Assembly (NCBI GenBank): GCA_900556605.1
Contig: USPC01000002.1
Location: forward strand, 31,938 to 95,937
DNA from: an uncultured Collinsella sp.
GTDB taxonomy: Bacteria > Actinomycetota > Coriobacteriia > Coriobacteriales > Coriobacteriaceae
Direction of reading: 5' to 3'
DNA length: 64,000 bases
A program made the position numbers and the translations under genes. The stretch's first letter is position 1. Each line of letters opens with the position of its first letter. The notes beneath the pieces are model-generated. The model did not search any database and was not told the DNA's origin. It saw nothing but the letters and a program-made list of their open reading frames with translations. Of the stretch, positions 36,758 to 45,697 are shown piece after piece.

Positions 36758-36784
36758 GACTGTGTCAGCAGTCAAGACATGTGA

Positions 36785-37381
<597 letters not shown>

Positions 37382-37385
37382 TACC

Positions 37386-38330
37386 GTGGCGTTCAACCAT
37401 AAGCACCTGATCGACATTACCGAGTACTCCGAAGAGGATATCAAGCTCATCCTCGAGACCGCCAAGGCGTTCTCCGAGGTCAACGAGCGTGCGATCAAGA
37501 AGGTCCCCACGCTCAAGGGCAAGACCATCGTCAACATGTTCAACGAGCCCTCGACGCGCACCCGCAGCTCCTTCGAGCTCGCCGAGAAGCGTCTTTCGGC
37601 CGACAGCCTTAACTTTGGCGGCTCCTCGACCTCTACGGTCAAGGGCGAGAGCCTCGTCGACACCGTCGAGACCCTCAACGCCTATAAGATCGACTGCATC
37701 GTCGTTCGCGATAAGCACGCCGGCGCTCCCTACATCGTCACGCAGAACTCGCCCGCGAGCGTCATCTGCGCCGGTGACGGCAAGCACAACCATCCCACGC
37801 AGGCCCTGCTCGACCTGTACACCATCTGGGAGCACAAGGGTGACTTCCACGGTCTGAAGGTCGCCGTCGTCGGCGATATCGCACACTCCCGCGTTTGCGG
37901 CTCGCTGATCCCCGCCCTTAAGATCATGGGCTGCGAGACCTACGCCGTCGCCCCCGGCACGCTGCTGCCGCCGGCGCCCGAGGTCCTGGGCTGCGACCAC
38001 GTGACGAGCGACCTCGATTCCGTCCTGCCCGAGCTGGACGTCGTTTATATGCTGCGCGTGCAGCAGGAGCGCCTCGAGGGTGCCCCGTTCCCGACCATTC
38101 GCGAGTACCACAAGCTCTTCGGCCTGACCAAGGACCGCGAGAAGCTCATGAAGCCCGATGCGATCATCTGCCACCCGGGCCCCATCAACCGCGGCGTCGA
38201 GTTCGACTCCTATATGGCCGACCACCCGCAACGCTCCGTCATCCTGGAGCAGGTCTACGCCGGTATCTGCGTGCGTATGGCTATCCTGTATCTGCTGCTT
38301 GGAGGTGCCGATAATGGCCTTGCTTCTTAA
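37386..38330 (+). CDS. pyrB: Aspartate carbamoyltransferase catalytic subunit
   Basis: Condenses carbamoyl phosphate with aspartate, the first committed pyrimidine step. The carbamoyl-phosphate motif FNEPSTRTRSSFELAEKRLS is intact, followed by HPTQALLDLYTI and HPGPINRGVE. The length is 314 residues from GTG 37386; GTG at 37374, overlapping the pyrR stop, is the alternative. No pyrI regulatory subunit is adjacent. pyrC starts before its stop (overlap 38314-38330). Confidence 0.96.
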   Translation: MAFNHKHLIDITEYSEEDIKLILETAKAFSEVNERAIKKVPTLKGKTIVNMFNEPSTRTRSSFELAEKRLSADSLNFGGSSTSTVKGESLVDTVETLNAYKIDCIVVRDKHAGAPYIVTQNSPASVICAGDGKHNHPTQALLDLYTIWEHKGDFHGLKVAVVGDIAHSRVCGSLIPALKIMGCETYAVAPGTLLPPAPEVLGCDHVTSDLDSVLPELDVVYMLRVQQERLEGAPFPTIREYHKLFGLTKDREKLMKPDAIICHPGPINRGVEFDSYMADHPQRSVILEQVYAGICVRMAILYLLLGGADNGLAS

Positions 38331-39603
38331 GAATGCCCACGTCGTCGACCCGTCCGTCGAGCTTGACGGTGTCGTTGACGTCCTGATTGACGGCGACAAG
38401 ATCGCCGAGGTCGGCGAGAATCTCGCCGTCGAGGGAGCCGAGGTCCGCGACCTTTCCGGCAAGTACCTCGTCCCCGGCCTGGTGGATATGCACGTTCACC
38501 TTCGCGAGCCCGGCTACGAGGTCAAAGAGGACATCGAGAGCGGCACCCGCGCAGCTGCCAAGGGCGGCTTTACCGGCGTGTGCGCCATGCCCAACACCGA
38601 TCCCGTTACCGATAACGGCACCGTCGTGGAGTTCGTCAAGTCCCGCGCTGCCGAGGTCGGTCACTGCCGTGTCTATCCGTCGGGCGCCATGACCCGCGGT
38701 CTTAAGGGCGAGGCCATGTCCGAGATGGGCGATATGGTCGCCCACGGCGCCGTCGCCTTCACTGACGACGGTCGCGGCGTGCAGGGCGCGGGCATGCTCC
38801 GTCGCTGCATGGACTACGGTAAGATGTTCGGCAAGGTCTTTATGAGCCACTGCCAGGACGAGGACCTGGTCGGCCACGGCCAGATCAACGAGGGTAAGGT
38901 CTCGACCCGTCTGGCTCTCGAGGGCTGGCCGGCTGCCGGCGAGGAGCTCCAGATCGCCCGCGACATCGAGATTGCCAAGCTGACCGGTGCCAAGCTGCAC
39001 ATCCAGCACATCTCCACCGCCCATGGCCTGGAGATCGTGCGTGCCGGCAAGGCCGCCGGCGTTCAGGTTACCTGCGAGGCCACCCCGCACCACATGTTCC
39101 TGACCGAGAACGACCTGGACGAGACCTACAACACCTCGCTCAAGGTCAACCCGCCGCTGCGCACCGACGAGGACGCCGAGGCTATCCGTCAGGGTGTCAT
39201 CGACGGCACCGTCGACGTTATCGTTACCGATCACGCTCCCCACACCCCGTGGGAGAAGGCCCGCGAGTTCGAGCTTGCGCCCTTTGGCATGATCGGCCTC
39301 GAGACCTCGCTGTCGCTCGTGCTCACCGAGCTGGTCAACACGGGCAAGATGGGCGTGGGCCGCATGGTCGAGCTCATGGCCATCAAGCCGCGTGAGATCC
39401 TGGGCCTCGATCAGGTTCAGGTCAAGGCCGGCTCCGTTGCCGACCTGACCGTGTTCGATCCCGCTGCCACCTGGACGGTCGGCGAGGACGGTTACGAGTC
39501 GCGTGCCGAGAACTCCGGTTTTGCCGGTCGCACGCTCACCGGTCGTGCCACCGATGTGTTTGTCGGCGGCAAGCAGACGCTCGCCGACGGCTGCATCTGC
39601 TAG
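38314..39603 (+). CDS. pyrC: Dihydroorotase
   Basis: Zinc amidohydrolase closing carbamoyl-aspartate to dihydroorotate. The metal motif DMHVHLREPGYEVKEDIESG is near residue 57, with later ligands in MSHCQDEDL, HIQHISTAHGLEI and VTDHAPHTPWEK. At 429 residues it is the long class I type of Gram-positives. GGAGG precedes the ATG at 38314, which overlaps the pyrB 3' end by 17 bases. Confidence 0.96.
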   Translation: MALLLKNAHVVDPSVELDGVVDVLIDGDKIAEVGENLAVEGAEVRDLSGKYLVPGLVDMHVHLREPGYEVKEDIESGTRAAAKGGFTGVCAMPNTDPVTDNGTVVEFVKSRAAEVGHCRVYPSGAMTRGLKGEAMSEMGDMVAHGAVAFTDDGRGVQGAGMLRRCMDYGKMFGKVFMSHCQDEDLVGHGQINEGKVSTRLALEGWPAAGEELQIARDIEIAKLTGAKLHIQHISTAHGLEIVRAGKAAGVQVTCEATPHHMFLTENDLDETYNTSLKVNPPLRTDEDAEAIRQGVIDGTVDVIVTDHAPHTPWEKAREFELAPFGMIGLETSLSLVLTELVNTGKMGVGRMVELMAIKPREILGLDQVQVKAGSVADLTVFDPAATWTVGEDGYESRAENSGFAGRTLTGRATDVFVGGKQTLADGCIC

Positions 39604-39623
39604 CATAGCCTTATCGTTTTTGT

Positions 39624-39652
39624 GCGCGGTGCCCTTGCGGTGCCGCGCTTTC
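39624..39652 (+). terminator. Weak intra-operon hairpin between pyrC and pyrK
   Basis: GCGCGGTGCC / GGTGCCGCGC pair with two wobbles and are followed by a T-rich stretch. It could be a partial terminator or mRNA-processing site inside the pyr operon. Confidence 0.45.
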
Positions 39653-39695
39653 TGTTCGTTTTGACCATGCAACCGCATGGGGGATTGGAGCGTCT

Positions 39696-40487
39696 ATGCC
39701 CACACCTTCCACTGCACGCATGCACGACTTCGAGGTCGTATCGAACCAGGAGATCGCCGACGGCATCTTCTCGCTCGTCATCTCGGCCCCCAAGCTTGCA
39801 AGTGTGCTCAAGCCCGGTCAGTTTGTGAACATTGCCGTGCCCGGCGATGCGTCCTCGCTGCTTCGCGTGCCCCTGAGCTACTACCGCGCCGACGCCGAGG
39901 CCGGCACCGTCGAGCTGTGGTACGCCGTCGTGGGCGACGACACCCGTCGCCTGTCGCAGATGGCCCCCGGTTCCACCTCTAATCTGCTGGGCCCTGGCGG
40001 CCGCGGCTGGCTTGTTCCCGAGGGCGCCAGGAAGGCGCTGCTCGTGGCGGGTGGCATCGGTGTTCCGCCCGTGCTGTGCCTTGCCGGCAAGCTTGCCGAG
40101 CAGGGCGTGGATGTCGACGTTTGCTTGGGCTTTGGCACCGCTTCCAAGGCCGTGGGTGTCGATGAGTTCCGCGCGCTGGGCGCTACAGTTAGCGTGTGCA
40201 CCGATGATGGCACGCTGGGCACGCACGGTTTTTGCACCGACCCGGCAGCTGAGCTGCTCGGCGAGGGCGGCTACGACTACGTGGCCAGCTGCGGTCCCGC
40301 CGTCATGATGAAGAAGGTCGCCGCCGCTGCCGCCGAGGCCGGTGCGTACTGCGAGGTTTCGCTCGAGCGCATGATGAGCTGTGGCTTTGGTGCCTGCAAC
40401 ACCTGCAATGTCGAGACGGTCGACGGTATGAAGGGCGCCTGCATGTGCGGCCCCGTGTTCGATGCTTCCAAGGTGGTGGTCTTCTAG
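39696..40487 (+). CDS. pyrK: Dihydroorotate dehydrogenase B, electron-transfer subunit
   Basis: FAD- and [2Fe-2S]-containing partner of PyrD that passes electrons to NAD+. The flavin-binding segment begins SLLRVPLSYYRADAEAG; the NAD-binding part has LLVAGGIGVPPVLCLA. The cluster cysteines are in MSCGFGACNTCNVET and GACMCGPVF. The length of 263 residues is normal. Its stop overlaps the pyrD GTG. Confidence 0.95.
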   Translation: MPTPSTARMHDFEVVSNQEIADGIFSLVISAPKLASVLKPGQFVNIAVPGDASSLLRVPLSYYRADAEAGTVELWYAVVGDDTRRLSQMAPGSTSNLLGPGGRGWLVPEGARKALLVAGGIGVPPVLCLAGKLAEQGVDVDVCLGFGTASKAVGVDEFRALGATVSVCTDDGTLGTHGFCTDPAAELLGEGGYDYVASCGPAVMMKKVAAAAAEAGAYCEVSLERMMSCGFGACNTCNVETVDGMKGACMCGPVFDASKVVVF

Positions 40488-41410
40488 TGGGTACCGTGAA
40501 CATGGCCGTCGACTTCGGCGGCGTCAAGATGCAGAACCCCATCAACACCGCAGCCGGTACCTTTGGCTACGGATGGCAGTTCCAGAACTTCTTTGATGTC
40601 TCCCAGCTGGGCGCCATCACCACCAAGGGTTGCGCTGCCGAGCCCTGGCCCGGCAACCCCGCGCCCCGCATGGCCGAGATTCCCGGCGGCATGATCAACT
40701 CCGTGGGCCTTCAGAACCCCGGCGTGGCCGCTTTTGCCCGCGAGTCCGGTCCGTGGCTCGAACAGCTGTCCAAGGACGGCTGTCAGGTCATCTGTCAGGT
40801 TGCCGGCCACTCCGTCGAGGAGTTTGTCCGCGCGCTCGAGATGTATGTCGAGCTGTGCCCCTGGGCTGCCGGCTACGAGATCAACGTGAGCTGCCCCAAT
40901 ATCGCCGCCGGCGGTGCCGCCATGGGTTCCTCGCCCGAGGGCGCCTCTGCCGTTATGGCTGCTTGCCGCAAGGTGACCGATAAGCCGCTGTTCGTAAAGA
41001 TGGCTCCGGTCAACGTTGCCGAGATTGCCAAGGCTCTCGAGGCCGCTGGCGCCGACGGACTTTCGGTCATCAACTCCATCCAGGGCATGGCCATCGATGT
41101 TCATACCCGCAAGTCCCGCGTGGCCAAGCCCAAGGGTGGCCTTTCGGGCCCGCTGTGCCACCACATCGCCGTGCGCATGGTCTGGGAGGTCGCCCAGGCC
41201 GTCGATATCCCCATCAACGGTGTCGGCGGCGTCATGACGGGCGAAGATGCGGCCGAGTTTATCCTGGCTGGCGCCACCTGCGTATCGGTCGGTATGGCCA
41301 ACTTTGTCGATCCGTGCGCCTCGATTAAGATCGCGCACGAGCTCGAGGCTTGGGCGGAGTCCCAGGGCGTAAAGGACATCAACGAGCTGGTAGGTGCTTT
41401 CGAATGCTAG
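40487..41410 (+). CDS. pyrD: Dihydroorotate dehydrogenase B (NAD+), catalytic subunit
   Basis: FMN-dependent class 1B enzyme oxidising dihydroorotate to orotate. The N-terminus FGGVKMQNPINTAAGTFGYG and the active-site motif YEINVSCPNIAAGGAAMG (catalytic Cys) are present; FMN-phosphate binding is in PINGVGGVMTGEDA. The length is 307 residues from GTG 40487, which overlaps the pyrK stop; ATG 40502 is an alternative start. The pairing with pyrK defines the 1B type. Confidence 0.95.
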   Translation: MGTVNMAVDFGGVKMQNPINTAAGTFGYGWQFQNFFDVSQLGAITTKGCAAEPWPGNPAPRMAEIPGGMINSVGLQNPGVAAFARESGPWLEQLSKDGCQVICQVAGHSVEEFVRALEMYVELCPWAAGYEINVSCPNIAAGGAAMGSSPEGASAVMAACRKVTDKPLFVKMAPVNVAEIAKALEAAGADGLSVINSIQGMAIDVHTRKSRVAKPKGGLSGPLCHHIAVRMVWEVAQAVDIPINGVGGVMTGEDAAEFILAGATCVSVGMANFVDPCASIKIAHELEAWAESQGVKDINELVGAFEC

Positions 41411-42120
41411 AGACCGATGCCCGCGACCGCGTTATCGTCGCCCTCGACTGCGACCGTGAGCGTGCGCTCGAGCTCGCCCACGAGCTTTCGGGTCATGCCG
41501 CTTGGCTCAAGGTTGGTATGACGCTCTATTACGCCGAGGGTCCCGAGATCGTCAAGACGTTCAAGGACCTGGGCTTTAAGGTCTTCCTCGACCTCAAGTT
41601 CCATGACATTCCGCATCAGGTGCGCGGTGCCGCCCGTTCGGCCTCGCTTGCTGGTGCCGACCTGCTCTCGGTCCATGGTTTGGGTTCTGGTGCCATGCTC
41701 GCTGCGTGCCGTGAGGGTGCCGAGGAGGCGCGCGAGGACCGCGCCAAGCTCGTCGCCATCACCGTTCTCACGAGCATGAATCAGGATGCCTTGAGCGAGA
41801 TCGGCGTCGATTCGCCCGTGGCCGAGGAGGCCGCCCGCCTGGCAAAGCTCGCTCAGGCCAGTGGCATCGATGGCATCGTGTGCTCGCCGATGGAGGCTCA
41901 CGACATGCGTGAGCTGCTGGGTCCTGATGCCCTGATCGTGACTCCGGGCGTGCGTCCGGTGGGTGCCGCCCTTGGTGATCAGTCCCGCGTGGCGACGCCT
42001 TCCCAGGCTATCGAGCGCGGCGCAAGCCACATTGTGGTGGGCCGTCCCATCACCGGCGCCGACGATCCGGTTGCCGCCTTTGACGCCATCGTCGCCGAGC
42101 TGGTCGAAAACGTCGCGTAA
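41404..42120 (+). CDS. pyrF: Orotidine 5'-phosphate decarboxylase
   Basis: Last step to UMP. The catalytic Asp-Lys array is in FLDLKFHDIPHQV, with ALDCDRERAL at the N-terminus and VTPGVRPVGAALGDQ at the phosphate-binding end. The length of 238 residues matches the type-1 family. The ATG at 41404 overlaps the pyrD stop by 7 bases. pyrE and carAB, needed for the full pathway, are not in this window. Confidence 0.96.
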   Translation: MLETDARDRVIVALDCDRERALELAHELSGHAAWLKVGMTLYYAEGPEIVKTFKDLGFKVFLDLKFHDIPHQVRGAARSASLAGADLLSVHGLGSGAMLAACREGAEEAREDRAKLVAITVLTSMNQDALSEIGVDSPVAEEAARLAKLAQASGIDGIVCSPMEAHDMRELLGPDALIVTPGVRPVGAALGDQSRVATPSQAIERGASHIVVGRPITGADDPVAAFDAIVAELVENVA

Positions 42121-42165
42121 AAGATTCCCCTAAGTCACCACTTTTGGGTCTCATTAGCACAAAAT

Positions 42166-42230
42166 AGCCCCTGTGCCTGCGTAAACTTTCTCATCCTTTG
42201 TGTGGAATCGCAGGTCAGGGGCTTAACTTT
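42166..42230 (+). terminator. Long stem-loop after pyrF
   Basis: AGCCCCTGTGCCTGCG pairs with CGCAGGTCAGGGGCT, leaving a roughly 27-base loop. It is followed by TTAACTTT, so it may be a weak terminator or a stable mRNA 3' end. Confidence 0.5.
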
Positions 42231-42288
42231 GGGCGCAGTATATTGCACTTTTTGCGGGTATCGTCTAACCTATGGAACCGCGATTGGG

Positions 42289-42316
42289 CATTTTGTACGT
42301 TCTACGTGCTAAAATG
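42289..42316. promoter_or_regulatory. mihF promoter overlapped by an imperfect palindrome
   Basis: An extended -10 box TGC-TAAAAT (42307-42315) lies inside an inverted repeat, CATTTTGTACGT against ACGTGCTAAAATG. A palindrome over the -10 region would suit an operator; the binding protein is unknown. Confidence 0.45.
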
Positions 42317-42359
42317 CCAATTATTGAATCAGATATAACCCAACTATTTGGAGGTACGA

Positions 42360-42668
42360 ATGGCACTCCCTCAGCTTACCGATGAGCAGCGTAAGCAGGC
42401 TCTTGAGAAGGCTGCTGCCGCACGTCACGCCCGCGCTGAGCTTCGCGAGCAGATCAAGAAGGGCGAGAAGTCCCTTGAGTCCGTGCTCAACTCCGATGAC
42501 CCCATCGCTTCCCGCATGAAGGTTTCCACCCTCATCGAGTCTCTCCCCGGTTATGGCAAGGCCAAGGCCGCCAAGATCATGGAGGAGCTCGGTATCTCCG
42601 CTACCCGTCGCGTCCAGGGCCTCGGTGTCCGTCAGCGCGAGCAGCTCCTCGAGCAGCTGACCAAATAA
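42360..42668 (+). CDS. mihF: Actinobacterial integration host factor (mIHF)
   Basis: Nucleoid-associated DNA-binding protein of the mycobacterial IHF family, unrelated to the alpha/beta IHF of enterics. It is 102 residues, with a helical N-terminus (QRKQALEKAAAARHARAEL) and a helix-two-turn-helix region around LIESLPGYGKAKAAKIM and ELGISATRRVQGLG. GGAGG precedes the ATG. Its position directly before gmk-rpoZ is the standard actinobacterial order and a useful marker of the phylum. Confidence 0.94.
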   Translation: MALPQLTDEQRKQALEKAAAARHARAELREQIKKGEKSLESVLNSDDPIASRMKVSTLIESLPGYGKAKAAKIMEELGISATRRVQGLGVRQREQLLEQLTK

Positions 42669-43238
42669 GTGAGCGCTCAGGATTCCAAGCTCTTTGTGAT
42701 TTCTGGACCGTCAGGCGCGGGCAAGGGCACGCTCGTCACTCGTGTGCGCGAGCGTCGCTCGAACCTGGGCCTGACGGTTTCGGCTACCACGCGAGCACCA
42801 CGCAAAGGCGAGGTCGACGGCGTCAACTACTTTTTTCTGACGCGCGAGGAGTTCGACCGCCGCGTGGCAAACGGTGAGTTTGTTGAGTGGGCCGAGGTCC
42901 ACGGTAACTGCTACGGCACGTTGGTGAGCGAGGTTCAGTCCAAGCTCGCCTCTGGTTCGTCTCTCATCTTGGAGATCGATGTCCAGGGCGCCCTGCAGGT
43001 GAAGGAGCGTTTCCCCGAGGCCGTGCTGATCTTTATCAAGCCACCTTCGCTCGAGGTGCTTCGCGAGCGTCTAGTCGGTCGCGGTACCGAGACGCCCGAG
43101 ACGATTGAGCTGCGTATGGCAAACGCCGCCGATGAGCTTGCCCTTGCCGACCGCTACGACGACGTAGTGGTTAATGACGATCTCGACCGCGCGACCGATC
43201 AGCTCGTTCGCGTTCTCGATATGCATGAAAGGATCTGA
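42669..43238 (+). CDS. gmk: Guanylate kinase
   Basis: Phosphorylates GMP to GDP. The P-loop SGPSGAGKGTLVTRV is at the N-terminus and the GMP-binding segment is in SATTRAPRKGEVDGVNYFF. The length of 189 residues is normal. The GTG start directly follows the mihF stop. It is likely cotranscribed with mihF and rpoZ. Confidence 0.97.
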   Translation: MSAQDSKLFVISGPSGAGKGTLVTRVRERRSNLGLTVSATTRAPRKGEVDGVNYFFLTREEFDRRVANGEFVEWAEVHGNCYGTLVSEVQSKLASGSSLILEIDVQGALQVKERFPEAVLIFIKPPSLEVLRERLVGRGTETPETIELRMANAADELALADRYDDVVVNDDLDRATDQLVRVLDMHERI

Positions 43239-43243
43239 GGTCC

Positions 43244-43525
43244 GTGTCCGTTGTAAAGCCTTGCATTGACGATCTTCTGGAGAAGACCGATCACAACCGC
43301 TTCCTGCTCGCTTCGCTTGCCTCCAAGCGCGCCTGCGACATCAATAGCATGCTGCGTGGTCAGCACAACCATGTGCTTGCCGTCCAGGATGTCGATGACA
43401 TCACCATCGGGCTTTCCGGTGCCGATACCATCTCGATGGCTATGGACGAGATTGTCGACGGCGACATCTCTTACGACGAGGCCCGTTACGAGAAGGCGCT
43501 CGGCCACAAGGTTGCTGAAGCCTAA
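43244..43525 (+). CDS. rpoZ: RNA polymerase omega subunit
   Basis: Small subunit that helps fold and attach beta-prime. The core KPCIDDLLEKTDHNRFLLAS and SKRACDINSML matches omega, although the family ARG motif is changed here (KRACDIN). The length is 93 residues. The start is GTG at 43244, five bases after gmk. thiI starts at the next base after its stop. Confidence 0.92.
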   Translation: MSVVKPCIDDLLEKTDHNRFLLASLASKRACDINSMLRGQHNHVLAVQDVDDITIGLSGADTISMAMDEIVDGDISYDEARYEKALGHKVAEA

Positions 43526-44782
43526 ATGGCGGCTCGCGTCTGCCTGGTCCACTATCACGAGGTTGGACTGAAGGGTAAGAACCGCGCACATTTTGAGCAT
43601 ATCCTCATGGATAACATCAAGGCGGCCTTGGCCGCCTTTTCCGTGAATGCCGTGTCTCGAATTTCCGGTTATATCCTCGTGACCTTTAACGAGCATCAGG
43701 CCGACGAGGCGGCGCGTGTCATTCGCACCGTTCCCGGCGTTGCTCGTGTGTCTTTGGCGTATCACACCAACCGCGACCCGCAGGAGTACTGCGCCGCCGC
43801 CGTGAAGGCGCTGCGCGAGTTTGGTTCCTTCGATTCGTTTAAGGTGCACGCCAAGCGCTCCAATACCGACTATGAGCTCACCTCGATTGACATCAATCGT
43901 CAGGTGGGCGAGGTGCTGTGTGAGGCCTTCCCCGATAAAAAGGTTCAAATGCACGACCCCGATGCGATGGTGCACGTACTGGTGGTCCAGGGTAGCGTTT
44001 ATGTGTACGCGCGCTCCGAGCGCGGCGTGGGCGGTCTGCCGGTGGGTTCTGCCGGCAAGGTCGTGACGCTGCTGTCGTCGGGTATCGATTCTCCGGTGGC
44101 GACCTGGATGCTCGCGCGTCGCGGCGCGGTGTGCGTGCCGGTACATTTCTCAGGTCGTCCGCAGACGCCCGACACGAGCGAGTATTTGGTGCAGGACATC
44201 ATCCGTGCGCTTGAGCCGGGTGTCCAGATCGGCCGCCTGTACGTGGTGCCGTTTGGCGACTGCCAGCGTGAGATTTCGGTTACCTGTCCCAGCAATCTGC
44301 GCGTGATCATGTATCGCCGCATTATGTATTCGGTTGCCGAGCGCATTGCACACATCGAGGGCGCCAAGGCCATCGTTACGGGCGAATCGCTTGGGCAGGT
44401 TGCCTCCCAAACGCTTGAGAACATCATGGCCGTCAACGAGGCCGTGAAGATCCCCGTGTTCCGCCCTCTCATCGGTTCGGATAAGCAGGAGATCATCGCG
44501 CGCGCCGAGGAGATCGGTACGTTCGATATCTCGACTGAGGCCGCTCCCGACTGCTGCACGCTATTTATGCCGCGCCGTCCCGAGACGCACGCTAAACTCG
44601 ATGCCGTTCATGAGGCCTGGGAGTTGTTCGATCACGAGGAGATGATCGAGCGCCTGCTTAAGCAGACCGAGTACATCGACTTCGAGAGCAACACGTATAA
44701 GGCCCCCAAGACCTTAAAACGCAAACATTCGGAGCTTGCTCCGCGTGAGATTTACCAAGATCACGAGTATATTTGTGCATAG
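43526..44782 (+). CDS. thiI: tRNA 4-thiouridine synthase ThiI (no rhodanese domain)
   Basis: Adenylates U8 of tRNA for thiolation and can supply sulfur for thiamine. A ferredoxin-like/THUMP N-terminal half (VCLVHYHEVGLKGKNRAHFE) is followed by the PP-loop LLSSGIDSPVATWMLARRG. At 418 residues it ends after the ATPase domain and lacks the C-terminal rhodanese domain with the second catalytic Cys of E. coli ThiI, as in Bacillus. It abuts rpoZ directly. Confidence 0.94.
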   Translation: MAARVCLVHYHEVGLKGKNRAHFEHILMDNIKAALAAFSVNAVSRISGYILVTFNEHQADEAARVIRTVPGVARVSLAYHTNRDPQEYCAAAVKALREFGSFDSFKVHAKRSNTDYELTSIDINRQVGEVLCEAFPDKKVQMHDPDAMVHVLVVQGSVYVYARSERGVGGLPVGSAGKVVTLLSSGIDSPVATWMLARRGAVCVPVHFSGRPQTPDTSEYLVQDIIRALEPGVQIGRLYVVPFGDCQREISVTCPSNLRVIMYRRIMYSVAERIAHIEGAKAIVTGESLGQVASQTLENIMAVNEAVKIPVFRPLIGSDKQEIIARAEEIGTFDISTEAAPDCCTLFMPRRPETHAKLDAVHEAWELFDHEEMIERLLKQTEYIDFESNTYKAPKTLKRKHSELAPREIYQDHEYICA

Positions 44783-44813
44783 ACCGGCGATGCGCCTGCA
44801 TCGTCGGTCTTTT
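44781..44813 (+). terminator. Rho-independent terminator after thiI
   Basis: AGACCGGCGATGC / GCATCGTCGGTCT form a 13-bp stem followed by TTT; the stem overlaps the thiI stop codon. Confidence 0.85.
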
Positions 44814-44914
44814 GCTATCTGGGCATTTTTCGGCTAAGTGTTCATTTGCTGACGTGTGCCTGAATAAATGGACAGATTTGTGCAAGGTTTTGGTCGGTTT
44901 TTGGTTTGACCGCT

Positions 44915-44926
44915 AAAACCGGTTTT
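44915..44926. promoter_or_regulatory. Palindrome upstream of comEA
   Basis: AAAACCGGTTTT is a perfect 12-base palindrome 58 bases before the comEA ATG, within GGTTTT-rich DNA. It could be an operator; no regulator is known. Confidence 0.35.
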
Positions 44927-44983
44927 GGGGCGTGGCTGTTGCGGGACTCCTTTCCTGACACGATGGTGTTGGGAGGTTTTCCT

Positions 44984-45697
44984 ATGGCGCAGCGCGAACA
45001 ACACGAACGGGTCAAAAAGATGGACCGCTGGGCGGGCAAGCTGCTCGGTCATAAGGCTGTGGTGGTGGCGATGCTGGGCGTCGTTGCGATGGCGAGCGGC
45101 TTGGCGATGGCGAACCTTGGCGGCGGTGCCGGCGGTGCGTCGTTTGAGCGCACTGATGGTACGGGCTCGTTAGTGGGGCCGGGATCCGGCGATGCTTCGA
45201 GCGGAAAGGCATCCGAAGGCTCTTCGACTAAGGCTTCTGCCGCGGCAGAGGTCTATGTCGATGTCGATGGCGCCGTTGTGTCGCCCGGTGTATACAGACT
45301 CAAAGATGGGGCACGGGTATCCCAGGCGATCGATGCCGCCGGCGGGCTGGCGCCCGAGGCTGACGTTACGGGGCTTAATCGGGCATCTAAGGTCACTGAT
45401 GGACAAAAAATCCATGTTCCAACGGTAGGGGAGCAGCAGGCGTCCATTGCGGAAGTCGGTGTTGATGGTGGGGCTTCCACATCATCGGGCGTGAGTGGCG
45501 CAACAGGCCTAGTAAACATCAATACGGCAAGCGCGGCAGAGCTGCAGACGCTCTCGGGCATCGGTCCCTCCATGGCCCAGTCGATTATCGATGAACGGAC
45601 AAAGAACGGTGCTTTTGCCTCGGTTGACGATCTGATGCGTGTGTCGGGAATCGGCGAGAAGAAGCTTGCCAAAATCAAAGATTGCATCTGCGTATGA
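44984..45697 (+). CDS. comEA: ComEA family DNA receptor
   Basis: Membrane-anchored DNA-binding protein for natural transformation. One N-terminal membrane helix (VVVAMLGVVAMASGLAMA) is followed by a Ser/Gly-rich linker, an SLBB domain (VYVDVDGAVVSPGVYRLKDG) and a C-terminal double helix-hairpin-helix (LVNINTASAAELQTLSGIGP and LMRVSGIGEKKLAKIK). The ATG at 44984 has GGGAGG upstream; an upstream ATG at 44963 is possible. The stop overlaps the comEC ATG by 4 bases. Confidence 0.93.
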   Translation: MAQREQHERVKKMDRWAGKLLGHKAVVVAMLGVVAMASGLAMANLGGGAGGASFERTDGTGSLVGPGSGDASSGKASEGSSTKASAAAEVYVDVDGAVVSPGVYRLKDGARVSQAIDAAGGLAPEADVTGLNRASKVTDGQKIHVPTVGEQQASIAEVGVDGGASTSSGVSGATGLVNINTASAAELQTLSGIGPSMAQSIIDERTKNGAFASVDDLMRVSGIGEKKLAKIKDCICV